From positions 1 to 31,360 of the forward strand of contig CAKSLU010000017.1 in the NCBI GenBank assembly GCA_934474225.1: a stretch of DNA of 31,360 nt, read 5' to 3'. Position numbers and translations under genes: made by a program. The notes under the pieces were generated by a model that saw nothing but the letters and a program-made list of their open reading frames with translations, was not told the DNA's origin and did not search any database. This document shows, in pieces, positions 7,542 to 15,916 of the stretch. Each line of letters opens with the position of its first letter. Position 1 is the stretch's first letter. This DNA comes from an uncultured Eubacteriales bacterium (GTDB lineage Bacteria; Bacillota; Clostridia; Oscillospirales; CAG-272).

Positions 7542-7584
7542 CTACAGGTTTGTGCGTCTCTTAGACTTCCCCTGCATGCAAAGT

Positions 7585-7610
7585 CCTCGGGCAGTGCCCG
7601 AGGGCTTTTT
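7585..7610 (+). terminator. Rho-independent terminator
   Basis: CCTCGGGC (7585-7592) pairs with GCCCGAGG (7596-7603) over a three-base loop, followed by GCTTTTT. It ends any transcript coming from the 6910 gene through the repeat region and isolates the dehydrogenase promoter. Confidence 0.8.
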
Positions 7611-7657
7611 ATTTTGCCAAACAGCAGGATTGTGCCTATCCCGTACACATGCGTTCC

Positions 7658-7685
7658 TTGTTTTTCGGTGCGGGCGCGGTATAAT
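7658..7685 (+). promoter_or_regulatory. Promoter of the MDR dehydrogenase gene
   Basis: TTGTTT (7658-7663), 16-base spacer, TATAAT (7680-7685). An inverted repeat ACGGTA/TACCGT (7696-7713) lies just after the start of transcription and could be an operator, perhaps for the AraC protein encoded next. Confidence 0.65.
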
Positions 7686-7732
7686 AAAAGCAGAAACGGT
7701 ATCATTTTACCGTCATACGGAGGTAAAACAGA

Positions 7733-8743
7733 ATGAAAAACAAGTGTGTTGTGCTGCTCGGCCCCGAGCAGCTGGAACTGCGCGACGTCGAGCTGAAGCC
7801 GCTGAAGCCGGACGAGATTCGCGTGAAAAATGAATATTCCTGCATCAGTGCGGGCACCGAGCGCGCCAACATTGTGGATATGCCCAACACCGTACATAAG
7901 TTCAATCGTGCATTCGGCTACAACTCGGTCGGCATCATCATCGACAAAGGCGCGGATGTGAAGGACTTCGAGGTCGGCGAGCGCGTGCTCTGCTTCTTCG
8001 CGGGCGGACACCGGCTCTACACCACCGGCAAGGCGAAAAACTTCTGCAAGGTCCCGGACGGCGTAGACCCGAAGGACGCGGCGCTGGTCATCATCGGCGG
8101 CTTCGGCATCGAGGGCGCGCGCATGACCCGCTGCGAGATCGGCGAGAGCGGCATGGTGGTCGGCTGCGGGCTTCTCGGGCTGTTCGCGCTGCAATCCCTG
8201 CGCAACATGGGCGCAATCCCGGTCATCGCCATCGACTTCAACGAAGACCGGCTGCAAATCGCGCGCGAGCTCGGCGCGGACTACACCTTCCGCCCCGACG
8301 AGGAGAATCTGAAAGAGAAGATCCTCGCCATCACCGACGGCAAGGGCGTGAACGTCGCCGTCGAGGTCACCGGCTCGGCCAAGGCGCTGGTGACGACGCT
8401 GGAACTGATGGCGCGGCACGGCCGCGTGGCGCTGACCGGCTGCACCCGCATCTCGGATGAGCCGATCGACTTCTACCAACTGGTACACCGCCCCGGCGTG
8501 CAGCTGCTGGGCGGGCACACCTCGGCGCGCCCCTCGACCGACAGCTACCCCGGCTACTGGACGGCGCACGACGACCACCGCACCCTGCTCAAGCTGATTG
8601 CGGCGGGCCGTATGAAGGTCGCCCCCATGCGCAGCGAGTGCGTGAACCCGGAGGACGTCTCCGCCGTCTACGACCGCCTCGTCAAGATGAAAAATCCGCC
8701 GCTCGGCGTCCTGTTTGACTGGAGCCTTGTGCACGAGGACTGA
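7733..8743 (+). CDS. Zinc-less medium-chain dehydrogenase/reductase
   Basis: A 336-residue protein of the alcohol dehydrogenase (MDR) superfamily. The NAD(P) fold shows GCGLLG (144-149) and an acidic residue at the end of the second strand (D168 in AIDFNED), favouring NAD(H). The usual catalytic zinc ligands are not obvious: the GHE motif is replaced by GYNSVG (62-67), the CGTD motif by SAGTE (39-43), and the structural-zinc lobe with four cysteines is absent. The SAGTER motif resembles the BchC-like branch and sugar-acid oxidoreductases. GGAGGT (7719-7724) precedes the ATG. An AraC regulator follows, 68 bases away with its own promoter, which suggests a carbohydrate-linked role. The substrate is unknown. 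Confidence 0.85.
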   Translation: MKNKCVVLLGPEQLELRDVELKPLKPDEIRVKNEYSCISAGTERANIVDMPNTVHKFNRAFGYNSVGIIIDKGADVKDFEVGERVLCFFAGGHRLYTTGKAKNFCKVPDGVDPKDAALVIIGGFGIEGARMTRCEIGESGMVVGCGLLGLFALQSLRNMGAIPVIAIDFNEDRLQIARELGADYTFRPDEENLKEKILAITDGKGVNVAVEVTGSAKALVTTLELMARHGRVALTGCTRISDEPIDFYQLVHRPGVQLLGGHTSARPSTDSYPGYWTAHDDHRTLLKLIAAGRMKVAPMRSECVNPEDVSAVYDRLVKMKNPPLGVLFDWSLVHED

Positions 8744-8745
8744 CA

Positions 8746-8774
8746 TTGACAAGCGGCGCCGCGCATGATAAAAT
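8746..8774 (+). promoter_or_regulatory. Promoter of the AraC gene
   Basis: TTGACA (8746-8751), 17-base spacer, TAAAAT (8769-8774). It begins three bases after the dehydrogenase stop codon. The TTG of the -35 could be misread as an upstream start codon for the regulator. Confidence 0.75.
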
Positions 8775-8811
8775 AAGTACATCCTACCGAAACGGCAAAG
8801 GAGGGGAGCGC

Positions 8812-9621
8812 ATGGCCGGTATCATCCGCTGCCGGGAGCTTTGTCTCTCGGACTTCGGCATTCACAAGGTCTGCTACCACGGCGGCATCACCTACGATGC
8901 GACCAAGGGCAAGCAGCAGACCAACATCGGCTATCTGAAGCGCGGCAGTTGCGTGTTCTCCACGCCGTTTGCCGATGCGGACTGCCACGCGGGCGACCTC
9001 GTCTACCTGCCCGAGGGCACGCGCTACAGCTCGGTCAGCCGCGGCGAGCCGGATGTGGAATACTATGTTCTGCATTTCTCCTTCCGCACCGACAAGCAGG
9101 GCGTGCGCTTTGACCAGCGCTTCGGCATGCAGAAAATCTGCGTGCCGCCGGGCATCGACGCCGGTGCAGCCATCTGCGAGATGTATGCCCTGCTCGAGCG
9201 CGGCGGCACCGAGGCGGAACTCATGGCGCTGGAAAAATTCTATCGACTATTCGGCGCACTGCTGCCGGGGCTGAGCCGTGCAGCAGCGCCGCAGTGCAGC
9301 CCCTGCGTCATCAAGGCGCTTGCCTATATCGAGAGCCACTGCTGCGAGGATTTCCCCGTGTCGGAACTGGCGAAGGAATGCTATGTGAGCGAATCGCGGC
9401 TCTATCACCTGTTCCGCGCGGAGATGCACAAGTCCCCCATCGAGTACAAAAACGAGATGAAGGTGCTGCGCTCGATTGAATACCTGAAAAACGGGTACAC
9501 CTCCGTGGAGGAGATCAGCGCCCTGCTCGGATTCCGCTCGGCGGCATATTTCCGCCGCCTGTTCAAAAAGATCACCGGCATGACGCCGACCGAATACCGC
9601 CGCCGTCACACCGGTGAATAA
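8812..9621 (+). CDS. AraC-family transcriptional regulator
   Basis: A 269-residue regulator. An N-terminal cupin-like sensing domain (about 1-150) contains the typical GDLVYLPEGTRY turn (61-72). A C-terminal double helix-turn-helix (about 170-269) shows VSELAKECYVSESRLYHLF and the second helix pair ending GMTPTEYRRRH. The start is ATG 8812, with AGGAGG (8799-8804) 7 bases upstream; earlier in-frame TTG codons fall in the promoter. By family it likely senses a sugar or a related small molecule and may control the neighbouring dehydrogenase. A strong palindromic terminator follows. Confidence 0.92.
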   Translation: MAGIIRCRELCLSDFGIHKVCYHGGITYDATKGKQQTNIGYLKRGSCVFSTPFADADCHAGDLVYLPEGTRYSSVSRGEPDVEYYVLHFSFRTDKQGVRFDQRFGMQKICVPPGIDAGAAICEMYALLERGGTEAELMALEKFYRLFGALLPGLSRAAAPQCSPCVIKALAYIESHCCEDFPVSELAKECYVSESRLYHLFRAEMHKSPIEYKNEMKVLRSIEYLKNGYTSVEEISALLGFRSAAYFRRLFKKITGMTPTEYRRRHTGE

Positions 9622-9627
9622 TCAAAA

Positions 9628-9660
9628 AGAAAGCCGCCCGCGGGCGGCTTTCTCTTTTGG
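9628..9660. terminator. Bidirectional terminator between araC-type gene and LRR gene
   Basis: A perfect palindrome, GAAAGCCGCCCG/CGGGCGGCTTTC (9629-9652), with AAAAA on the left and a CTCTTTT run on the right. It serves the two convergent genes. Confidence 0.85.
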
Positions 9661-9666
9661 ATTCTC

Positions 9667-11976
9667 TTATTTGCCGAGTTCGACTTGCCAGCCGGCAAGG
9701 TGTTTTTGCAGGCGGAGCAGGTCTGCCTTGGTCACGACGCCGTCGCCGTTGACATCGGCTGCCGCCTCGTCAATTTCCGCATACCAACCGGCAAGGTACT
9801 TTTGCAGGCGGAGCAAATCCGACTTGCTGACTGTACCGTCATTGTTGACATCGCCGGGGGTGCTGACATAGGCCGTGCGGATTTCCTCCGCGCCGCAGAC
9901 CGTGCAGGTGCGCTTCTTTACACCGGGGCTATTTGGTGTGGGCTCACGGACAATCACAAATTCGCCGCGATGCCCGAGTTTCGGAATGGGCGCAACCGCA
10001 TCGCGCGCCGTGCAGCCGGGCACCGTACAGTGGCGCGACTGCTCGCCCGCCGTCGTGCAGGTGGCAGGCGTATCCGCCGTGATGTCCCCCCACGCATGCG
10101 TGTGTCTGTCCAGTGCAACAAACGGATTGCCCGCCGCTTTTGCATATGCTTCGGCGGTTGAGCCAGCGTAGCCGTACAGCACCGTCGAGCGCGGGAAGAA
10201 GAAATTGCATTCGCCTGCGGATTCCTTGACAAATGCGCAGTCCTTGCTGCGGAAAATGACCGTTTGGAGGTTGTCGCAGCCACTGAAAGCAGAGTTGCCG
10301 ATGGATTGCAGCGACTGCGGCAGATCGACCTCAGTCAGTACGGCATTCTGGAACGCAGCGTACCCGATGGTTTGCAGTTCGCTTCCTTCTTCAAAGCGCA
10401 GTTTGCCGAGGGTGTTGCCGCTAAAAGCGTATTCACCGATGTGACGAAGGCTCTTCGGCAGCACAAGTTCTTCCATTTCAATCCCGCGCCAGGAAAATGT
10501 GGCATTGGCGATGCCGACGGTGTCCTCCCGCAGGACGAATGCCGTGCGCGCATCTTCTTCATCATCGCCCGCACTGTCCCCTGCGAAATCTTCCGCCGCT
10601 ATTGCCCACTTATCCGCATAGGCAACGCCGTCTGTAAAGGTTGTGGCAAGCGAAGTCCCCTCAAAGGCGAGGAGCTCGATTTCCGCAACGCTGTCCGGGA
10701 TGGAAACCGTCTCGATAGAACAGCCCGCAAAGGTGTAATTGCCGATGCGGGTAATCCCCTCGGGTATGACAAGGTCCGTGATGCGGCCGCCGTCAAGATA
10801 CAAATCGGTGCGCACCGCAGATCCATCCAAACTGTAACCGCTCCCGAGTATGCCGCCCTGCTCATGCGAATACGAACCGAAACGCGAACCGTATTCAATG
10901 CGGCACCATGCCGCAAGGTCTTCGATATACACACTGCGCAGAATCGTAAAACTGAACGCCCCGCAGCCGACATTGGTGAGGCTTGCCGGGACGCGGACGC
11001 TCCGCAGATTCACCTGCGCAAACGCATAGTCGGCGACGGCGGTCGTCCCATCGCGCAGCGCAATCTCGGTATCCTCCGGCATCTTTCCCTTATAGACGAG
11101 GGCAACCTTGCCGAGATAGACCACGCCGTCCGGCTGCGCATCATACCACGCCGTGCCGGCGAACGCATTCTGTCCGATATACAGCGTGCTGTCGGACAGG
11201 ACAACACCCGTCAGCCCGCGGCAGCCGCGGAAAGCATCCTCGCAGATGCTCACTGTCTCGTCCGGCACGGTAAGCGTGCCGCTGAAGGCCGCAGGCGCCG
11301 CGCAAACGATGGTCTCGCGGTCACGGCTCATCAGCACATTATTTTCGCAGATATAATCCGCATTTCTTCTGTCCACGCGGATGCTGCCGAGCTTCTCACA
11401 GCCGGAAAACGCGCCATACGCGATGCTTGTAACGCTCTTTGGAATATACACGGATGTAAAATCCGTGCCGCCGCTGAACGCATACCTGCCGATCTGGCGC
11501 GTGCCTGCCGGAAGATTCAGCGCGGTCAGCAGTTTGCCGTTCAGATACAGGTGATGCGCCGCCGTCAGCGGGTTGCTGTCCGCCTTGTCAAACCAGATTT
11601 CCGCGAAATCGGCAAGGCTGCTGATGTGCACCGCCTCAAGGCGCGGGCAATAGGCAAAAGCATAACTTTCTATGGAGTCCAGAGTTGTGGGCAGCGTGAC
11701 AGACCGGAGTTCGGTGTAACCGTGAAACGCCGACATCTGAATGTTTGTAACGCCCTCGTCAATCACCAGCGTGCGGACGGCCTTTTTGTTCTTCGTCTGC
11801 GGCTGACTGATCCAGCCCTCGCCCGAAATCGTCATGACGCCGGTCTCGGTATCGAGCGTGTAGGTGAGGTCTGTGCCGCAGGGACCGGTCTCGGTGGCGG
11901 CGGCGGCAAGCGTCAGCGCGACGAGCGACGCGGCAAGGCAAAGCAGCCACGCAAAGCGCTTCGACAGTTTCTTCAT
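9667..11976 (-). CDS. Secreted BspA-type leucine-rich-repeat protein with type I dockerin
   Basis: A 769-residue exported protein. A signal peptide covers about residues 1-27 (KKLSKR, hydrophobic core, ending AAA-TE). Residues about 55-620 hold many LRR_5 repeats of the form AFxGCxxLxxVxIPxSVxxIGxxAF, the BspA fold. A cysteine-bearing H/TCTxxG...CTVC region follows (about 630-700). The C-terminus is a dockerin with two calcium loops, DVNNDGTVSKSD (709-720) and DVNGDGVVTKAD (741-752), each followed by LLRLQKxLAGW. Dockerins bind cohesins, so the protein is probably docked on a scaffoldin or a surface cohesin. It carries no catalytic domain, so it may act in adhesion or binding. GGAGG lies 8 bases before ATG 11976. 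It has its own promoter. Confidence 0.93.
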   Translation of the reverse strand: MKKLSKRFAWLLCLAASLVALTLAAAATETGPCGTDLTYTLDTETGVMTISGEGWISQPQTKNKKAVRTLVIDEGVTNIQMSAFHGYTELRSVTLPTTLDSIESYAFAYCPRLEAVHISSLADFAEIWFDKADSNPLTAAHHLYLNGKLLTALNLPAGTRQIGRYAFSGGTDFTSVYIPKSVTSIAYGAFSGCEKLGSIRVDRRNADYICENNVLMSRDRETIVCAAPAAFSGTLTVPDETVSICEDAFRGCRGLTGVVLSDSTLYIGQNAFAGTAWYDAQPDGVVYLGKVALVYKGKMPEDTEIALRDGTTAVADYAFAQVNLRSVRVPASLTNVGCGAFSFTILRSVYIEDLAAWCRIEYGSRFGSYSHEQGGILGSGYSLDGSAVRTDLYLDGGRITDLVIPEGITRIGNYTFAGCSIETVSIPDSVAEIELLAFEGTSLATTFTDGVAYADKWAIAAEDFAGDSAGDDEEDARTAFVLREDTVGIANATFSWRGIEMEELVLPKSLRHIGEYAFSGNTLGKLRFEEGSELQTIGYAAFQNAVLTEVDLPQSLQSIGNSAFSGCDNLQTVIFRSKDCAFVKESAGECNFFFPRSTVLYGYAGSTAEAYAKAAGNPFVALDRHTHAWGDITADTPATCTTAGEQSRHCTVPGCTARDAVAPIPKLGHRGEFVIVREPTPNSPGVKKRTCTVCGAEEIRTAYVSTPGDVNNDGTVSKSDLLRLQKYLAGWYAEIDEAAADVNGDGVVTKADLLRLQKHLAGWQVELGK

Positions 11977-12019
11977 AAAGGAGTCCTCCCGTTACGACCA
12001 TGATTTGGTTGACAAACTC

Positions 12020-12048
12020 ATTGTAGCATACAATCCGGGCGGAATCAA
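12020..12048 (-). promoter_or_regulatory. Promoter of the LRR-dockerin gene
   Basis: Minus strand: TTGATT (12048-12043), 17-base spacer, TACAAT (12025-12020), about 44 bases ahead of the start codon. Confidence 0.75.
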
Positions 12049-12061
12049 TCCGCAATATAAC

Positions 12062-12099
12062 CAAAATTACCCGATGCATTTTTGCACCGGGTAATTTTG
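12062..12099 (-). terminator. Terminator after the CapA-like gene
   Basis: CAAAATTACCCG (12062-12073) is perfectly complementary to CGGGTAATTTTG (12088-12099). The stem abuts the CapA-like stop codon and ends in a short U tract on the minus strand. Confidence 0.75.
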
Positions 12100-13314
12100 T
12101 CATTCGGGGTTATCCTGCAAAAAATCGGGCAGGAATTCCGCATCGATGGTCTTTTTGACATAGCCGATGAGGCGGTCGAGCGTGGTGTGATTGCCGTAAT
12201 AGGCGATGCCGTGCGCCTTCGCCTGCGCGTCGGTATAGTCCTCCAGCAGGAAAATGTGGTTGTTGTAAAAGCTGCGGGTATAGTCGAACACCGTGGGGAT
12301 AAAGCGCACATTGGTGACGCTTGCCCTGCCGGTTTCGCCGAGCTTCTCCACATCAAAGGCAATCATGCCGCCGAGGATGTTGTAGTCCTTCGCCATCTCG
12401 GACATGAAATTGCCGAGTGAATAGACGCAAAGCGTGCGGTTCTCGCCCTCGCCAATCCATTCAATCGGCTGGAGGCAGTGCGGGTGATGCCCCACAATGA
12501 CATCGCCGCCGTTTTCGTGAATCAGTGCGGCGACCTCGCGCTGTGCGTCGCTCGGGGTAAAGGTGTTCTCATACCCCCAATGCATCGAGACAATGGTGAG
12601 GTCGGCGAGTTCCTCCGCCTCCCGCACCTTGCGGGCGACCGTATCGTTGTCGATATAGGGAATATAGGTGGTCGAGCCTTTCGGCAGCTTCAGCCCGTTG
12701 GTGCTGTAGGTGAAGGACAGGAGCGCCACGCGGATGCCGTTCTGCTCGACGACCTTGATTTGCTCAAAGTCTTCCTCGCTGCGATACGAGCCGATGTGCG
12801 TGACCGGCTGGCTGTCCCAATAGTCCAGCGTGGCAAGCAGCCCGCTCTCCCCGCGGTCGAGCATGTGGTTGTTGGCAAGCCCGACAACATTGAAACCGGT
12901 GTCCACCACCGCGTCGCCCAGTTCCTGCGGCGAGTTGAAGCGCGGATAATAACTGAGGTCAAAGCCGTCGCCGCACATCAGAGTCTCCTGGTTGATAAAA
13001 CGCAAATCATAATCCGCAATCACGGGCTTGATGTCGGTGTAGGAGGGGCGGAAGTCATAGACAAGGTTCGTGCCCTCGGCATTTTTCTTTGCGTCGCGCA
13101 CATTGCCGTAGTACGCCATGTTGTCGCCCGCGCCGATGAAGGAAAACTTATAGAGCGTCGGCTCCACAACGGGCGACAGCTCCTCGGTGAGAATCGTCGC
13201 CGCGCTCGTCTTTGGCGCTTCGGTCTCGGGCGGCGTTGTTTCGGGCGGCATCTTTTCCCCGCAGGCTGCGAGGCAGAGGCAAAAACACAGGCAAAGCAAA
13301 AGCAGTTTTTTCAT
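12100..13314 (-). CDS. CapA-family (PGA_cap) lipoprotein
   Basis: A 404-residue lipoprotein with signal peptide and lipobox LAAC (15-18), followed by a Thr/Pro/Glu-rich linker. The metallophosphatase-like PGA_cap domain shows GAGDNM, NNHMLDRG, HWGYE, GHHPH and SLGNF in order, all expected metal-site motifs of CapA relatives. CapA proteins are linked to poly-gamma-glutamate capsule formation, but there is no capB/capC here and many homologues have no capsule role. The start is ATG 13314, with GGAGG 6 bases upstream; a TTG two codons earlier touches the ribosome binding site. It is the last gene of the radical-SAM operon, 13 bases after the DUF2344 gene. Confidence 0.9.
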   Translation of the reverse strand: MKKLLLLCLCFCLCLAACGEKMPPETTPPETEAPKTSAATILTEELSPVVEPTLYKFSFIGAGDNMAYYGNVRDAKKNAEGTNLVYDFRPSYTDIKPVIADYDLRFINQETLMCGDGFDLSYYPRFNSPQELGDAVVDTGFNVVGLANNHMLDRGESGLLATLDYWDSQPVTHIGSYRSEEDFEQIKVVEQNGIRVALLSFTYSTNGLKLPKGSTTYIPYIDNDTVARKVREAEELADLTIVSMHWGYENTFTPSDAQREVAALIHENGGDVIVGHHPHCLQPIEWIGEGENRTLCVYSLGNFMSEMAKDYNILGGMIAFDVEKLGETGRASVTNVRFIPTVFDYTRSFYNNHIFLLEDYTDAQAKAHGIAYYGNHTTLDRLIGYVKKTIDAEFLPDFLQDNPE

Positions 13315-13327
13315 TTGCAACCTCCGG

Positions 13328-14032
13328 TCAGCGGAACAGCGTATCTCCGCTGTAGACAGCGGTGCGCAGAATCGAATATTCTTCTTTAGTCACATCCCCG
13401 CAGAGGACGAGCCCTGCGCCGCGCAGAATCTTCACAAGGTACTCCGGGTTTAAGAAATTTGCGCTGTCCGCCGCAAGCCGCGCACGAATCACGATGTCGC
13501 CGTCCTCATACGCGGCGCGTACCGACTGAATCTGCGGCGAAATATCCACATCGCGCTCTCCTTTTTTCGTGCGTTTGAGCACGACGAGCGGCGACGCCGC
13601 AAGCGTCACCGCGCAGCGCGCGGCAAGCGCCGCGTCCGCGCCCGCGGTGCGGATGCGGATGGTGTAATCCGCATGCGTGATGGCGGAGAACGGGCGCGTG
13701 GGCAGGTACAAATCCTTGATAGTCAGCCCGGGAATGTGCGTATCGCGAATCAGCGCAAACAGCGCCGCGGGATTCAGCGTGTCGGCATCGCCGACCACAT
13801 TGACATCCACCAGCTCATACTCGCTCTCGGCGCCGACCGAGAGCGGCGTGGCAAACGCGAGGCGCGGGTGGGGCGAATAGCCCTCGGAATACCACAGCGG
13901 CACGCCCGCGCGCACCAGCATACGGGTGAACGCGCGGTGCAGATCCAGGTGCGAAATGTATTGCAGGTCGCCGGTCTTGGTAAAGAGGATGCGCACGACG
14001 ATATGCGGTATCTTTTCTCTTACGGGCAGCAT
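13328..14032 (-). CDS. TIGR03936-family (DUF2344) radical SAM-associated protein
   Basis: A 234-residue protein with the family signature VRILFTKTGDLQYISHLDLHR near the N-terminus, then EGYSPHPRLAFATPLSVG. It is the usual partner of the TIGR03960 radical SAM protein; in many bacteria the two are fused or adjacent. Here they are separate but overlap by 13 bases. GGAGGTGAA lies 8 bases before ATG 14032, inside the upstream gene. The biochemical role of the pair is unknown; RNA or ribosome modification is often suspected from links with ribonuclease G and L21/L27 genes, none of which are seen here. Confidence 0.9.
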   Translation of the reverse strand: MLPVREKIPHIVVRILFTKTGDLQYISHLDLHRAFTRMLVRAGVPLWYSEGYSPHPRLAFATPLSVGAESEYELVDVNVVGDADTLNPAALFALIRDTHIPGLTIKDLYLPTRPFSAITHADYTIRIRTAGADAALAARCAVTLAASPLVVLKRTKKGERDVDISPQIQSVRAAYEDGDIVIRARLAADSANFLNPEYLVKILRGAGLVLCGDVTKEEYSILRTAVYSGDTLFR

Positions 14033-15855
14033 CTGCGTTCACCTCCGAGCGAATTTGCGCCGCAGCCGCTGCATTTCTCACGGCAGTTTGGCGTGGGCGA
14101 CCCGGCATAGGCGCGCTCGCGCTCGCGGCGCAGGAAGCTCTTTGTCACGCCGCAGTCGATCATATCCCACGGGAGCACCTCGTCAAGTCCGAAGCCGCGC
14201 GTCGCGTAGAAATCCGCGTCCACGCCCGCGTCGCGGAAGACCTCCTGCCAGCGCTCAAGCGAGAAGCATTCGGTCCAGGCATCAAACTTGAAGCCGCGCG
14301 CGTTGGCAAGCAGCAATGCCTTTGCAAGGCGGCGGTCGCCGCGGGCAAAGACCGCCTCCAGGTAGGAGACGCTGGCATCGTGATAGTTGTACACGATTTT
14401 GCGGTCGGTAATCTTGCTTTTGAGCAGCTCCTGCTTGCGCATCAGCTCTGCAAAGGTGTTCTGCCGCTCCCACTGGAAGGGCGTGAACGGCTTCGGCACA
14501 AAGCAGGCGACGCTGATGGTGACCGAGGGGCGCTTTTTCTTGTCGGTGTTCGGGTTCTGATAGTATTCTTCAATCACGCGCTTGGCAAGGAGGGCGATGC
14601 CCTCGATGTCCTCGTCGGTCTCGGTGGGCAGCCCGTTCATGAAATAGAGTTTAACCGCCGTTTTGCCCACATCGTAGGCGACATTGACCGCGCGCAGCAG
14701 GTCTGCCTCGCAGACATTCTTGTTGATGGCGTCGCGCAGGCGCTGCGTGCCCGCCTCGGGCGCAAAGGTGAGGCTGCCGGTCTTGACGGTGGACACCTTG
14801 TCCATAAGCTCGCGCGTGAAACTGTCGAGGCGGAGCGACGGCAGCGACAGGCTGATGTGATGCTCGGTTGCCCACGCGGCAAAGCGGTCGGTGAGCGCGT
14901 CAATCTGCGAATAGTCGCTGATGGAGAGCGAGGACAGCGTCATTTCGTCGTAGCCGAAGTTTTTGTACATGCATTTTGCATCGTCAAACAGCTTGTCCAC
15001 AGTCTTCTCCCGCACGGGGCGGCAGACCATGCCCGCTTGGCAGAAGCGGCAGCCGCGGATGCAGCCGCGGTACACCTCGAGCACCATTTTGTCCTGCACG
15101 GTCTCGATGAACGGCAGGTAGGTCGAGGTGGGATAAAAGACCTTGTCGAGGTCGCGGATGATGCGCTTGCGCACCTTCTTCGGAACATCGTCGTACTTCG
15201 GCGTGATGGATGCAAGCGTGCCGTCCGGGTTATAATCCACGGCGTACAGCGACGGCACATAGAAGCCCTCGAGTTTTGCCGCCGCGTGCAGGAACGCCGC
15301 CCTTGTATAGCTGCCGTCCTGCTTCATCGAAATATACAGGCGCATCAGCTCCGGCAGGGCTTCCTCGCCCTCTCCGACGGAGAAAATGTCGAAGAAATCC
15401 GCCACCGGTTCGGGATTGTAGGCACAGTGCCCGCCGCCGATGACGAGCGGCGCATCCTCGCCGCGCTCGGCGGCAAGCAGCGGGATCCCCGCAAGCGACA
15501 GCATGTTCAGCACCGTGGTATAGCACAGCTCGTATTGCAGGGTGAACGCAACAAAATCAAAGTCGCCGACAGGGTCGCCGCTCTCGAGCGCGCAAAGCGG
15601 GAGCGCGTACTTCTGCATCTGCTCCTGCATATCGAGCCAGGGCGCAAACACGCGCTCGCACCAGACATCCGGCTCGCGGTTCAGCACGCCGTACAGGATG
15701 CGCAGTCCGAGATTGGACATGCCGATCTCATAGGTGTCCGGAAAGCAGAATGCCACACGGCAGTTGATATTCGCCTTGTCCTTGACAATCTGCCCGTACT
15801 CGCCGCCGCAGTAGCGCCCGGGCTTGGACACGCTTTTCAGTATGGATGAATTCAT
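14020..15855 (-). CDS. TIGR03960-family B12-binding-type radical SAM protein
   Basis: A 611-residue protein. The N-terminal Rossmann-like B12-binding-type region covers about 30-170, with FCFPDTYEIGMSNLG and GGGHCAYNPEPVADFFD. The radical SAM core has the 4Fe-4S motif C265-x3-C269-x2-C272 in RGCIRGCRFCQAG. A cysteine-rich tail (CREKCSGCGANSL, about 591-603, and CC near the end) may hold another metal site. It overlaps the DUF2344 gene by 13 bases, implying coupling. The start ATG 15855 has GGAGGA upstream, between it and a terminator-like hairpin at 15875-15905. The family is conserved across Firmicutes and its substrate is not established. Confidence 0.92.
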   Translation of the reverse strand: MNSSILKSVSKPGRYCGGEYGQIVKDKANINCRVAFCFPDTYEIGMSNLGLRILYGVLNREPDVWCERVFAPWLDMQEQMQKYALPLCALESGDPVGDFDFVAFTLQYELCYTTVLNMLSLAGIPLLAAERGEDAPLVIGGGHCAYNPEPVADFFDIFSVGEGEEALPELMRLYISMKQDGSYTRAAFLHAAAKLEGFYVPSLYAVDYNPDGTLASITPKYDDVPKKVRKRIIRDLDKVFYPTSTYLPFIETVQDKMVLEVYRGCIRGCRFCQAGMVCRPVREKTVDKLFDDAKCMYKNFGYDEMTLSSLSISDYSQIDALTDRFAAWATEHHISLSLPSLRLDSFTRELMDKVSTVKTGSLTFAPEAGTQRLRDAINKNVCEADLLRAVNVAYDVGKTAVKLYFMNGLPTETDEDIEGIALLAKRVIEEYYQNPNTDKKKRPSVTISVACFVPKPFTPFQWERQNTFAELMRKQELLKSKITDRKIVYNYHDASVSYLEAVFARGDRRLAKALLLANARGFKFDAWTECFSLERWQEVFRDAGVDADFYATRGFGLDEVLPWDMIDCGVTKSFLRRERERAYAGSPTPNCREKCSGCGANSLGGERRCCP

Positions 15856-15874
15856 GCGTTGAAACTTCCTCCGA

Positions 15875-15905
15875 AAAGGGGTTGTAAAAACATTACAACC
15901 CCTTT
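15875..15905 (-). terminator. Terminator-like hairpin upstream of the radical SAM gene
   Basis: AAAGGGGTTGTAA (15875-15887) pairs perfectly with TTACAACCCCTTT (15893-15905) over a 5-base loop. Read on the minus strand the stem ends in TTTT, directly before the GGAGGA of the radical SAM gene. It could terminate the upstream operon or act as an attenuator controlling read-through. Confidence 0.65.
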
Positions 15906-15916
15906 ATGATTATCCT

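Noticed and set aside
7299..7610. CRISPR-like array
   Set aside because: The hairpins differ in sequence and spacing, there is no repeated direct unit, and no cas genes are present.
8746..8811. Upstream extension of the AraC regulator from TTG 8746
   Set aside because: That TTG is part of a strong -35 element, and a consensus ribosome binding site precedes ATG 8812.
10264..12003. Long open frame antisense to the LRR-dockerin gene
   Set aside because: It mirrors the repeat codons of the real gene, has no ribosome binding site, and encodes no recognisable domain. GC-rich coding DNA commonly gives such shadows; the same applies to the long antisense frames at 14380-15849 and 16228-18402.
12100..13314. 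Poly-gamma-glutamate capsule locus
   Set aside because: Only a CapA-family lipoprotein is present; no capB, capC or capD-like genes lie nearby.
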